DNA of 64,000 bases, taken from contig CALZFC010000030.1 in assembly GCA_945643635.1 (NCBI GenBank), forward strand, positions 186,001 to 250,000, read 5' to 3'. Each line of letters starts with the position of its first letter. Within the stretch, counting starts at the first letter, position 1. Positions 45,603 to 56,194 of this stretch are shown piece after piece. Below the pieces are notes generated by a model. The model did not search any database and had not been told where the DNA came from. It saw nothing but the letters and a program-made list of their open reading frames with translations. Made by a program: the position numbers and the translations under genes. The stretch is from Allodiplogaster sudhausi (Eukaryota; Nematoda; Chromadorea; Rhabditida; Diplogasteridae).

Positions 45603-48600
45603 ATGTCCGTACTCGTGGCTGCTCTGCTGCTTCTTCTTCCGGCAGTAGCCTCAGGGGCCTTCGATGAAAAGCTGGCGAAGGAGAAGCTGTACCCTCTCAG
45701 CGCAGCTGCGTACTCGTCCGAGCCACAGAAATGTATCACCAATAAACTTCCCGGAGCAACCGTTAGCTTTCTTTTCTTTCTCTCTCTCGATCTCTTTGGG
45801 AAAAGGAAACTTCGGCTCTTTAACAAAATAATATTATAGTGTTCGATCTGAGCTTTAGTGGTAGAATACTACCATGTTCTGTATCTTAAAATCACGAATG
45901 TTGTTCACTTCCAGCTCGTTCGCCAAGTGGATTCGAAATGCGATGTCTTTAACAACAATTGCTCTGGCTTCGTCGCTGTTTCCCCTGCAGACCAGGCTAT
46001 CATCCTCTCTTTCCGGTAAGACTGTAACGAAATGTCCCATTTCGCACGCTCCACTCCCTATCGTCCTTTCTCTTCTTTGCATATCTAAGTGCAACTACCC
46101 ATTGCCTTTCTGACTTCCATCCATTCCTAGTCAGTCTCCCTTCCTTGGCTCTTCGTGAGCGGCAGTCTCCCTTCCGTGGCTCTTCGTGAGCGGTTCCTTC
46201 CTCTTGTTGGCCTGGTGTTGGCCGGATACCGAAGATAAACCTCTGAAAACCCAATCCCTCCCCTCGTCTTCTACATCGAAAGGAAGTGCAGTGAACTACA
46301 ATAACAGCGTCTTGTTATTACATGGGGGCCGAACCAGTCGAATACGTCGAGACGTCTTGCTGAAGAAGAGGAGAAGAGCTCATCTCCAAGTTATTCCGTG
46401 CTGTGATCCGATTTTTTCATCCTTCCCTCGCCGTTTCCTTTCAATCAAAAGAGGCCTTGAGCCCACCTAGTTAAAAGAGGCCTGGCGCCCACCCGACTTT
46501 TCTGGTGTTCTTCGGCTGCGTAGTCCGAATCCAGTAGCAGAGCAGCTTCTTGCGAAGGACGAGTTGGTTTCGCCTTGCAGGAAAGAGGAGAGGGGGGCCT
46601 CCTGAGCTGTGTGCTGGGCGAGAAGGTTTTGTGCAGAGTGGGGTGTGCGAGTGAAGCTGGTGACGTGTGGCTGGTTGATCGTCATCTGGTGAGCGTCAAA
46701 GAAGAGCTGTGTGCGTGATTGCTAAGAGAAAGCGTGGGGGCTTTGTGACTGAAAGCGAGGGGGCTTTTGCTAAGGTGGAAGAGTAAGAGGAGCCGGTGGT
46801 TTTACTGTGTGGTTGGCGAAGTGGGGTTCGCATCCAGCAGTTGTGCGGCTCATTGTGCTAGTTGGCAAGTGGGGTTGCGCTAGACAACTTTGGCATTGAA
46901 GTCACGTGGTTTGAGAAGGAAAGAGAGGGGTCTTTCAGAAGGTGTCGATTGGAGGCTGTGTGTGGTGTTGACGTGGTGTTGATTGGTGAGAAGCTCGTGG
47001 AGTGTTGAAAGGCGAGAGCGCTGGCGATTTGAAAGAAAGTCGACCGGGCTCACAGAGGAATTAACGCCGAAGTTACAAAGTACCAGAGAGGCTACGTGCC
47101 GAATTTAAAGTCAGCCGAGTTCAGAAGAGAATAGAAGGATAAGTGACCAAGTGCAAGAAAAGTGCAGAATTGAAAGCCGACCGAGCTTTGATAAGAATTG
47201 AAAGTGAAGTGACCGAGCAGAAGAGAGAATCCGTGAAGAATTGAAAGTCGACCGGACTCGAAGAAGAATTAAGGTCGAAGTGATCAAGGACATTTGTTGA
47301 AGTGATTACGTGTGGAAAGAAGCCGTTGTCCTTGCACGTGGAGAGACGAACTGTAGTGAACATTTGAAGAGTTCTGAACGCGGAGTGTGTGGTTGTCCGT
47401 GTGAGACACAGTGAAGAGAGGCGGAGGGACGTATCGAGGTTGAGGTTGAAGAGGAACGGTTGTTGAGTTGCGTGTTTACAACGTGTTGAACAGTGAGTAA
47501 AAGTTGTTCCCGTCAAGAAGAGTGACGATGTCGAGGAACGGAAAGAAGAAGAGTGGAGGAAGAAGAAAAGGAAGACCAATGGAAGTCTTGCCAGCGATTT
47601 CGGAAGAAGGAGACTATTTGGTGAAGAGCGAGATCAAGCAAAAGATGATCAAAGAGGATCGGAGAAATGAGAAACCGACCGAATGCGATGGTGCGGTGAT
47701 TGAGAAAATGGAAGAAGGAATGTGGATGATGAAATCTAAAGCCGAGGAAATGAAAGATAAGATGGTCGAGCGGACCGCTAGGCTTAAAAGAATGGCGAAG
47801 AATGCGCAGTCGGATATTTTGTATGATACAAAGGATGATCTTTTGGAATATGGAAGAATGCTCGAGGACAACCAGTCGCTCATGAATGACATGATGAGAA
47901 TAATCAGATATCAAGAAGAAGAATTGATGAAGGAAAGAGAAAAGAGGCTTGTTGAAGTCGAGGAGAATAATGAACTGAGAAGGGCGTTGAATCAAATGGA
48001 CATGAGAATGGAAATGAGTATTGAGGAGATGAATAAAGTTGAAAATAACATCATCAATATGCTACAGTACAAGGACAAGAAGAATAGCGAGAATGAGAAG
48101 GGCTGTAAAGAAGTTGGGGTACAATCGGAGACCCAATCTGAGAAGAGTATCAGTGGAAGTGGCATCGAGAATGAGAAGAGTTGTAAAGAAGTCGGAGTAC
48201 AATCCGAGACCCAGTCTGAGACGAGTGCCAACGGAAGTGGTGTCTCATCTGGCAGAGGAAGATTCAGAAAATGTATGAAGTGTTATGAGTGTGGAGGTTG
48301 TGGCCACATTCAGAAGATGTGCCCAACGAAGAGAAGGAGAGAAGAAGCTGAGAGAAATCAGCGGATGATTTGGATTCAGAAATGCCAAGAAGAGAATTGG
48401 AGAAAGCCTCAGATATGGCGTCAGAACAATGAGATGTACGGACAGAAGAGGCAGGAATTCATTCCCAATGTTGTGAACGTGAAGAGACACTCTAACGATG
48501 AGAGTTGTGCTGGTGGAAATGCAATGAAAAAGTACGGCAAGAATCCGAATGTGATGAGAGTCCAGAATATCAATGCGCTGAATGGAGCTCGGAGTTTGCT

Positions 48601-49980
48601 AAGGAAATGGTATTCTTTCGAAGAGAAGGCCAGTTGGGCTAAGAATGATAAGAATTCCGAGTTCTGGCCACGCGGCATGCGGTCGAGGGCGCCCGCTTCG
48701 AAAGGAGGGGGATGTAACGAAATGTCCCATTTCGCACGCTTCACTCCCTATCGTCCTTTCTCTTCTTTGCATATCTAAGTGCAACTACCCATTGCCTTTC
48801 TGACTTCCATCCATTCCTAGTCAGTCTCCCTTCCTTGGCTCTTCGTGAGCGGCAGTCTCCCTTCCGTGGCTCTTCGTGAGCGGTTCCTTCCTCTTGTTGG
48901 CCTGGTGTTGGCCGGATACCGAAGATAAACCTCTGAAAACCCAATCCCTCCCCTCGTCTTCTACATCAAAAGGAAGTGCAGTGAACTACAATAACAGCGT
49001 CTTGTTATTACAAGACGAGATAACAGATATTTCTGATCTCAGACCCAAGGTTGACTTGCTTCAGAGGATCAAACAGCCCGACACAACTCCTCTCTCTGGC
49101 TAGCGTAATTGGCCCTCGTGTCAGTCAGAAAACAGCAGATGATGGATATTTGATATAATTTTTTATCATAAATAAATTCTGAACCCTCTCTAGGTCATTT
49201 TCATTGGTGGCGGAGCGATTGGGCGCTACTACTACAACGCCTTCAGCGCGCCATGGAATAACGGCCTCTCTGAATCCTTCACGAAGCTCGCCAATGAAAA
49301 TCCCACCTACAAGCTCTGGGTGAGCCTGAGAAGGCCAGAAAGGAAATCGTGATTGGCATCTGAGTTTTAGTTGACTGGTCATTCGATGGGAGCTGCGATG
49401 GCTGCGATTGCGGCTGGCGAGATTTCAGCTAGGAACCTCTTCCCCAAGGAGAAGATTCTTCTCGTCACTTTCGGCCAGCCGCGTACCGGCAACGCGGACT
49501 TTGCTAAAGCATTTGACAGTCTGGTCTGTCTATGTATTTCATCGTTCTCCTATTTTCTCGAGATTACTGGCTTTCATTCTAATTTATCGATATATAATTA
49601 GGTGCCTGAATCATTCCGCGTCAATAACCGACTTGATATTGTACCTCACCTTCCAACGTCCATCTTGCCATTTGCGTCTTCCTTGGGCTTGAAGTACCAA
49701 CACCATTCACGCGAGGTTACTGCTGATATAAATATGTTCATCTATTTTACTGTTATTTTCAGATCTTCTACCCCAATGGAATGGCAGAGGGCGCCTCGTT
49801 CAAGACTTGTGCTGAATTTGAAGACCCGACGTGCTCGAACGGGTAAGACATTCTCATATTCCTGCGACGTTGCATTCCTAAACTTGGCTAACTTATAGCA
49901 ACCCAATCTTCTCGGCCTCTGATAATAAGGACTACTACGGAAAGGCGCTGCCATCCTACGGAGTGAACGGCTGCATCTGA
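45603..49980 (+). CDS. Lipase-like copy 5: intact exons, promoter lost, LTR element in intron 2
   Basis: Exon 1 45603-45761, exon 2 45915-46015, then intron 2 beginning GTAAGAC, into which a 3.0-kb retrotransposon has inserted. Exon 3 starts after CTTGCTTCAG near 49064, and later exons run to the stop at 49978-49980. All exons are open and encode the same protein as copies 4 and 6 (SARNLF; NNRLDIVPHLP; FSASDNKDYYG). The GHSMG exon starts LTGHSMG rather than VTGHSMG. The DNA upstream of the 5' UTR is foldback-element sequence, without the TATAAAAG of its sisters, so expression is doubtful. The element lies on the same strand as the gene. Confidence 0.75.
46019..46022 (+). repeat. Left target-site duplication AGAC
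   Basis: AGAC precedes the 5' LTR and recurs at 49013-49016 after the 3' LTR. The empty sites in copies 4 and 6 read GTAAGACGAG once. Confidence 0.8.
46023..46322 (+). repeat. 5' LTR
   Basis: Starts TGTAACGAAATGTCCC and ends CTTGTTATTACA. Holds a near repeat of GGCTCTTCGTGAGCGG (about 46149 and 46178). Confidence 0.9.
46323..46340 (+). promoter_or_regulatory. Primer-binding-site candidate
   Basis: TGGGGGCCGAACCAGTCG begins at the first base after the LTR. TGG at the start complements the CCA end of a tRNA. Primer tRNA not identified. Confidence 0.6.
47528..48778 (+). CDS. Gag-like protein with coiled coil and CCHC zinc knuckle, 416 aa
   Basis: The ATG at 47528 begins MSRNGKKKSGGRRKGR, a basic N-terminus. 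A long Glu/Lys-rich region (about residues 60-190) looks like a coiled coil for assembly. Two tandem 26-residue units containing CKEVGVQSETQSE follow (48089-48166 and 48167-48244), then the knuckle C-x2-C-x4-H-x4-C (CYECGGCGHIQKMC, 48281-48322) and a basic tail. The frame runs through the polypurine tract and stops 66 bp into the 3' LTR. Zinc knuckles of this kind bind RNA in retroelement Gag. The 1.2-kb leader before the ORF has no long frame. Confidence 0.8.
   Translation: MSRNGKKKSGGRRKGRPMEVLPAISEEGDYLVKSEIKQKMIKEDRRNEKPTECDGAVIEKMEEGMWMMKSKAEEMKDKMVERTARLKRMAKNAQSDILYDTKDDLLEYGRMLEDNQSLMNDMMRIIRYQEEELMKEREKRLVEVEENNELRRALNQMDMRMEMSIEEMNKVENNIINMLQYKDKKNSENEKGCKEVGVQSETQSEKSISGSGIENEKSCKEVGVQSETQSETSANGSGVSSGRGRFRKCMKCYECGGCGHIQKMCPTKRRREEAERNQRMIWIQKCQEENWRKPQIWRQNNEMYGQKRQEFIPNVVNVKRHSNDESCAGGNAMKKYGKNPNVMRVQNINALNGARSLLRKWYSFEEKASWAKNDKNSEFWPRGMRSRAPASKGGGCNEMSHFARFTPYRPFSSLHI
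48700..48712 (+). promoter_or_regulatory. Polypurine tract
   Basis: GAAAGGAGGGGGA ends at the base before the 3' LTR, the usual plus-strand primer site. Confidence 0.8.
48713..49012 (+). repeat. 3' LTR
   Basis: By my reading it differs from the 5' LTR by two transitions (GCTCC/GCTTC and ATCGAAA/ATCAAAA), which suggests a young insertion. Confidence 0.9.
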
Positions 49981-51133
49981 AAGAAATTACAGATTGTGAC
50001 GATCATAGTAAAGTGCATACATATATTAACTAATATGTGCCTGCTATTAACGAATTAACATTACACTTTGCTGCGTTCGTGTTCATATGCTGTGTTGATC
50101 GATAAATAATTGTAATTTGAATATTATGCAGAGTTCCAACTATCAACATCCCATGCTTCGAAAATATTTTTAAATATATTTTAAAATATATCTTCCCCAA
50201 TTTCTTTTGCCTCATGAAACTGATTCAAGTCTAAAAAAAATACCATATGCACATACATATATGTATGTCTACTCAGGTGAATTCGCTTCCAATTCACAAA
50301 GAGCTTCCCTACTTTTAGATAACAGCCAATGAATGAGTTAAATAAAGTGTTTTGTAGGATGACGCAGTTCGTGGTCTAGGAAGTGTTGACTTCGAAACAA
50401 AATCCATGAGAAGCCAGAGATAATGTGGAGAGTTAGCAACAGTCGTCGTCACAATTATTCCGTCTTTCCAAACATATCCCGAGGAAGATCGATGGGACCG
50501 AAGAGCTTACAAGTATGCTTCAAAGAGCAGTGCCATCTTATCCCCGAGTGAAAACAGAAATACCTTTCCTTTAAAGCGTATTTCGAAACGCGTACTCGTT
50601 TCAAACGAAGACAAAGGCTATTGTATGTGTGGCTGAAACTTAAAGATACAGTGCAGAAGAAGACGGCAGAGAAGAATGCTGAAGGAGACTCGTCTTCACG
50701 GTATATTTCATTCTATAGAAATATGAAAGACAGAAGAGCAAATATGTAAGGAATTCGAAGATATTAGTAATGGACCCATGATCTTCCATTTGTTTGGAAC
50801 AAATGAATCACATGCCTTGTAGGTGTATTGAATTCAGCCTTCTTTCGTGTATCCATATAGTTCAAGGACTTTAGTAAATTGCTCTTGTTTATTGAATTTG
50901 AAGGGATCTAAAAAAAAATTTGGATGTTCGTAAGGGTTTGAGCGGCTCCGAGCAGATCGAGAGATTACACAGATCTTGAAATCAACTATGCAGTATTTTT
51001 TAGAATTGTTCAAAAATACTTATAAGGTCCTGTGAATAATTTTCTCTGATTTTGAATTTAATTTGGCTCGAGACGCTAAGAGCAACTCAATCCGAGACCA
51101 CTAACTCATGAGTGTTGCTGCAGCCTTTACATA

Positions 51134-51630
51134 CAGTCCCGCCCAACATTTCAGGTACATAAATTTATTAGATTAATTAGGTTAATTTAAATAAAAAAAT
51201 TCAATTGAAATTTGAGCGATATTAGGCACTTTTACGCAGTTTCTTGTGTATGTTAATGTGGTTTTTGACATGCTGAACAAGTACATACAGTCAGATTTTA
51301 AAAGAAGCTCAAATAACCGTTTAAAAACGAATTCAGCCGGTTTTAGGAGAGTCATGACCGTCTTTTAGGTGTCTTCGATAACACAAGATCGACAGCACCT
51401 AAAAGACGGTCATGGCCCTCCTAAAACCGGCCGAATTCGTTTTTAAACGGTCATTTGAGATTTTTTTTAAATCTGACTATATGTACTTGTTCAGCATGTC
51501 AAAAACCACCCTAACAAACACAAGAAACTGCGTAAAAGTGCCTAATATCGCTGAAATTCCAATTGAAATTATTTAAATTAATCTAATTAATCTAATTCAT
51601 TTATGTACCTGAAATGTTGGGTTGGGACTG
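51134..51630. mobile_element. Palindromic Tc1/mariner-type MITE, second copy
   Basis: Inverted copy of 41781-42278, carried along inside arm B and not an independent insertion. TA flanks are kept. Confidence 0.8.
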
Positions 51631-51960
51631 TACATATGTACATATGTATGTAAGACGATACTTCTGTGACCAATAGCAATGGTTAAGATTGTATGATTCT
51701 GTTTAGGAGTTTCATTACCAAATATTCATACAAAATATGAAAATAACTTGCAACTGATTTGCTGTTCAGGTTAGATGGGAATTTGTGACTGCTGCTCAAT
51801 TTCAATATTTTTTTTAAAAGCAGATAGGATCTTTTCTATTCTTCTTTGACAAGTTATAGAGGACTTTTTGGACAAGCAATTATGATGGTTCCTTGAGAAG
51901 CGGCTACTTTAAAAGTAATTTTTTGTCTCACTTTTTCTTTGGTATAGAATTAGTTGAACA

Positions 51961-52188
51961 ATGTTCAAGGTTGCTTTTATACATTTTTGCATTCTTTTGT
52001 TCGCTCTTGGAATGAATGCGACTCCCACTCACGACTCACATTTTCTTTCTTTAGATGTATCCTTATATCCAATATTTAAAAAATACTTTAAAGTATATTT
52101 ACATCATCTGTATCAACTCTGTGTCTTCTTTTTGATGCTCATTGAGTTTCCAACAACAATTATCCAATGCATTTCTGCGGGAGCGTGA
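51961..52188 (+). CDS. Possible small secreted peptide, 75 aa (arm B copy)
   Basis: Same product as at 41222-41449. Here no receptor follows: the arm ends at 52283, before the receptor first exon would start. Translation unproven. Confidence 0.3.
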   Translation: MFKVAFIHFCILLFALGMNATPTHDSHFLSLDVSLYPIFKKYFKVYLHHLYQLCVFFLMLIEFPTTIIQCISAGA

Positions 52189-52283
52189 GAATCCATTCGC
52201 AAAATTAATTAACCTCTGTGTAATCTGCGTGCATGTGTATACATCTTTTTTTAAACATGTTGCCGAGAAAATCATATTCCAAG

Positions 52284-52319
52284 TTTTCAGTCTCTACGTC
52301 CGCAAGAGACTGAAAAAAA
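52284..52319. other. 36-bp junction filler forming a hairpin
   Basis: TTTTCAGTCTCT, a 9-base loop ACGTCCGCA, then AGAGACTGAAAA, a perfect 12-bp stem. The 20-mer CAGTCTCTACGTCCGCAAGA also occurs at about 56190, at the 3' end of the receptor pseudogene. It belongs to neither duplication arm, so it looks like templated insertion at the breakpoint. Confidence 0.75.
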
Positions 52320-52794
52320 ATTGTGACGACGACTGTTACTAACTCTCCACATTATCTCTGGCTTCTCATGGATTTTGTTTCGAAGTCAACACTTCCTAGA
52401 CCACGAACTGCGTCATCCTACAAAACACTTTATTTAACTCATTCATTGGCTGTTATCTAAAAGTAGAGAAGCTCTTTGTGAATTGGAAGCGAATTCACCT
52501 GAGTAGACATACATATATGTATGTGCATATGGTATTTTTTTTAGACTTGAATCAGTTTCATGAGGCAAAAGAAATTGGGGAAGATATATTTTAAAATATA
52601 TTTAAAAATATTTTCGAAGCATGGGATGTTGATAGTTGGAACTCTGCATAATATTCAAATTACAATTATTTATCGATCAACACAGCATATGAACACGAAC
52701 GCAGCAAAGTGTAATGTTAATTCGTTAATAGCAGGCACATATTAGTTAATATATGTATGCACTTTACTATGATCGTCACAATCTGTAATTTCTT

Positions 52795-54177
52795 TCAGAT
52801 GCAGCCGTTCACTCCGTAGGATGGCAGCGCCTTTCCGTAGTAGTCCTTATTATCAGCGGCCAAGAAGATTGGGTTGCTATAAGTTAGCCAAGTTTAGGAA
52901 TGCAACGTCGCAGGAATATGAGAATGTCTTACCCGTTCGAGCACGTCGGGTCTTCAAATTCAGCACAAGTCTTGAACGAGGCGCCCTCTGCCATTCCATT
53001 GGGGTAGAAGATCTGAAAATAACAGTAAAATAGATGAACATATTTATATCAGCAGTAACCTCGCGTGAATGGTGTTGGTACTTCAAGCCCAAGGAAGACG
53101 CAAATGGCAAGATGGACGTTGGAAGGTGAGGTACAATATCAAGTCGGTTATTGACGCGGAATGATTCAGGCACCTAATTATATATCGATAAATTAGAATG
53201 AAAGCCAGTAATCTCGAGAAAATAGGAGAACGATGAAATACATAGACAGACCAGACTGTCAAATGCTTTAGCAAAGTCCGCGTTGCCGGTACGCGGCTGG
53301 CCGAAAGTGACGAGAAGAATCTTCTCCTTGGGGAAGAGGTTCCTAGCTGAAATCTCGCCAGCCGCAATCGCAGCCATCGCAGCTCCCATCGAGTGACCAG
53401 TCACCTAAAACTCAGATGCCAATCACGATTTCCTTTCGGCCTTCTCAGGCTCACCCAGAGCTTGTAGGTGGGATTTTCATTGGCGAGCTTCGTGAAGGAT
53501 TCAGAGAGGCCGTTATTCCATGGCGCGCTGAAGGCGTTGTAGTAGTAGCGCCCAATCGCTCCGCCACCAATGAAAATGACCTAGAGAGGGTTCAGAATTT
53601 ATTTATGATAAAAAATTATATCAAATATCCATCATCTGCTGTTTTCTGACTGACACGAGGGCCAATTACGCTAGCCAGAGAGAGGAGTTGTGTCGGGCTG
53701 TTTGATCCTCTGAAGCAAGTCAACCTTGGGTCTGAGATCAGAAATATCTGTTATCTCGTCTTACCGGAAAGAGAGGATGATAGCCTGGTCTGCAGGGGAA
53801 ACAGCGACGAAGCCAGAGCAATTGTTGTTAAAGACATCGCATTTCGAATCCACTTGGCGAACGAGCTGGAAGTGAACAACATTCGTGATTTTAAGATACA
53901 GAACATGGTAGTATTCTACCACTAAAGCTCAGATCGAACACTATAATATTATTTTGTTAAAGAGCCGAAGTTTCCTTTTCCCAAAGAGATCGAGAGAGAG
54001 AAAGAAAAGAAAGCTAACGGTTGCTCCGGGAAGTTTATTGGTGATACATTTCTGTGGCTCGGACGAGTACGCAGCTGCGCTGAGAGGGTACAGCTTCTCC
54101 TTCGCCAGCTTTTCATCGAAGGCCCCTGAGGCTACTGCCGGAAGAAGAAGCAGCAGAGCAGCCACGAGTACGGACAT
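52795..54177 (-). CDS. Secreted class-3 lipase-like protein (copy 6), intact
   Basis: Eight exons, no stops. Same protein as copy 4 except for a few residues (ISARNLF rather than ISAKNLF; RVNNRLDIVPHLP). Signal peptide MSVLVAALLLLLPAVASG, Ser in GHSMG, Asp in RLDIVPHLP, and DNKDYYG at the place of the expected His. Intron 3 has its full length, as in copy 5. The promoter keeps TATAAAAG but has lost 13 bp just upstream that are present in copy 4. Confidence 0.85.
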
Positions 54178-54247
54178 CTTCGACGAGGATTGCAGAGGGA
54201 AATGAAAGGACTGAAGTGATGGTGATGTTGTGACTCTCACCGCTCAG

Positions 54248-54255
54248 CTTTTATA
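54248..54255 (-). promoter_or_regulatory. TATA box of lipase-like copy 6
   Basis: TATAAAAG on the minus strand, 71 bp before the ATG. The GAAAGCAG motif upstream of it in copies 2 and 4 is deleted. Confidence 0.55.
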
Positions 54256-54693
54256 TCATCCAACTAGATCCGCCACGTTTGAAACTGTTGGCCAGCGATG
54301 GAGTCGTCCAAAAATCTATCATAGACTAGCATTAAACGGAGCAAACGAACATACATACCACAAATCTCTGTTCCAATATTGCTAGTCTTTGTATACTCTT
54401 TCTTTTGATATCTGAAACGCATATGACTGCTACATCTCTCAATGCGAAATGAGTCAAAAGTGCTGTCAAAGAATTTATTTGCTGCATGTGTTTCGTTCAT
54501 GAAAGTCATAATCATTCTGTTTATTATACTATAGTAGCGAGAGAAATTTCAATTTAGGGTATTTACTACATATTCACGGAGCAGAGTCATCTTGAGATTC
54601 ATTGATAGATTGACTTTCATATCCACCCACTTAACGAATAAAATTTAAAAAAATATATTTTCTCATAATATTCTTTCAAATATTTGGACCACG

Positions 54694-55966
54694 GACGCGA
54701 TTTGCGAGAGTATCAAAATGGCAGGGGACCCGGCAAGATTAGATTTCGCTCAAAAGCTCTTTATAGGTACTTTTTAACACGGCGAAACGATTGGAATGGG
54801 TCCGGGAGTCTGAAAACGCCATTTTGGCGAGTTGTGCGAGATTTAAAATTCGAGAGCTCGGAGAGACATGCCGAGATGTCCGCACATTCGCGTTCGCACA
54901 TTCGCGCACAATAAAGCAATATTTATAAAAATTTTACCATAAATAAAGAAAATATTGCTTTAGAATTCTGTTCAAGTAGAATTTTGAAATATTCAATTTC
55001 AGAGTAGCTGTGGCCTCTAGACTTTGGAGAGGCGTCGTTATCTTATATGACATTTTGTCATGGGTTTTCTATCTAAATTCGTAGAGCTGAAAATTCTCTA
55101 TCGAATGAGCTTTTGGATGTCAGATATCGACGAGCTCTTTAACGTTTCCCAGTCCTTAAACTGTCGAATTCATCGCCTGCGCAGCATTTCTGGTTATGTT
55201 AGGGCACGTCATAATAAACGCATCTTCAGGCTACCTCGAGACATCCATAGAGTATTGCGTAGCTGTTTGACTCATTACGTACCAGGTTCGATTCCCTGGG
55301 GAGGCGAGATGTTTTGAACGTTAATGAAAATCTTTCTTTTGCATTTAAATTGCATTTTTAGCCTTAAAAGTGAATTCCCTCGGCTGCCTTTCGACAGATT
55401 ATCAATTGAGTTAACTTTCGGCGTGGGAATCGCCCATACAAAGTGCGCGTCGCTCCGCAGGCGCTGAACCCCGCGCATTTCAACCGTTTAAGGACTGGAA
55501 AACATTAAAGAACTCGTCGATATCTGGCAAACAAGAGCTCATTCGAAAGAGAATTTTCGGCTCTACAAAATGAGATAGAAAACCCATGATAAAATGCCAT
55601 ATAAGATAACGACGCCTCTCCAAATTCTAGAGGCCACAGCGGCTCTAAAATTGAATATTTTAAAATTCTACTTGAACCGCTTTCTAAAGCAATATCTTCT
55701 CTATTTATGGCAAAAATTTCACAAATACTGCTTTATTGTGCGCGAATTTGCGATCGCGAAGGTGCGCACATCTCGGCTGGCCTCATCGAGCACTCGAATT
55801 TTATATCTCGCATAGCTCGCCAAAATGGCGTTTTCAGACTTCCGGACCCATTCCAATCGTTTCGTCGTGTTAAAAAGTACCTATAATGAGCTTTTGAGCG
55901 AAATCTAATTTTGCCGGGTCCCCGGCTCTTTAGATCCCTTGCGATGCTCTCGCAAATCGCGTCATA
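54694..55966. mobile_element. 1.27-kb foldback element
   Basis: The left arm 54694-about 55160 is the reverse complement of the right arm about 55490-55966 (shared blocks GACGCGATTTGCGAG, CATTCCAATCGTTTCG inverted, AGGCGTCGTTATCTTATATG). The ends are ATGACGCG/CGCGTCAT. The loop of about 330 bp is unrelated to the arms. No transposase. The same arm, truncated, ends duplication copy A at 45558. Confidence 0.75.
55245..55312 (+). other. tRNA-like 3' half in the foldback loop
   Basis: CCAGGTTCGATTCCCTGG forms a T-arm-like hairpin with a full B-box (GGTTCGATTCC). There is no acceptor-stem partner and only a weak A-box, so this is a tRNA-derived fragment and not a tRNA gene. Confidence 0.4.
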
Positions 55967-56194
55967 TACATATGTATGCAATTCTCCCTTTCGTGATATT
56001 GCTTTCCTTCTGACATATTCTGTTTATATGTACCTGCTCGTTTGGAAGTGTAGTTGCCATCCTGTAAATAATAATGAGACAAGTGCGCATTCATACTTCC
56101 AGTTCGGATACATATGTGCATTAAACAAATTTATTTTATTGTCAACTAGAAAGCAAATTAAGCTAACTTAAATTTCCTCTACATCAAACAGTCT

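Larger units (their letters stand above)
46023..49012 (+). mobile_element. Non-autonomous LTR retrotransposon with a gag-like gene only
   Basis: Two 300-bp LTRs (46023-46322 and 48713-49012), both TG...CA, that I find to differ at two positions. They flank 2.39 kb. The element has a primer-binding-site candidate directly after the 5' LTR, a polypurine tract directly before the 3' LTR, a 4-bp target duplication, and one ORF with a zinc knuckle. No protease, reverse transcriptase, RNase H or integrase is present, so it must be moved by enzymes of another element. Superfamily is not clear without pol. A diverged solo relative is at 36101-36342. Confidence 0.9.
45559..52283. repeat. Inverted duplication, arm B (interrupted by an LTR element)
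   Basis: Reverse complement of 41127-44828, with the LTR retrotransposon 46023-49012 inserted. It begins inside the 5' UTR of the lipase gene, so the promoter was not copied. Confidence 0.85.
52319..54930. repeat. Direct duplication, second copy (lipase-like copy 6 plus flank)
   Basis: Same orientation and content as 42955-45558. It then continues into a complete foldback element that is truncated in the first copy. Confidence 0.85.

Noticed and set aside
47111..48744. Long minus-strand frames opposite the gag-like ORF
   Set aside because: Shadows of the purine-rich gag strand (Ser/Phe/Leu-rich complement); no independent features.
55245..55312. tRNA gene
   Set aside because: Only the T-arm and B-box are present; no acceptor stem or D-arm pairing.
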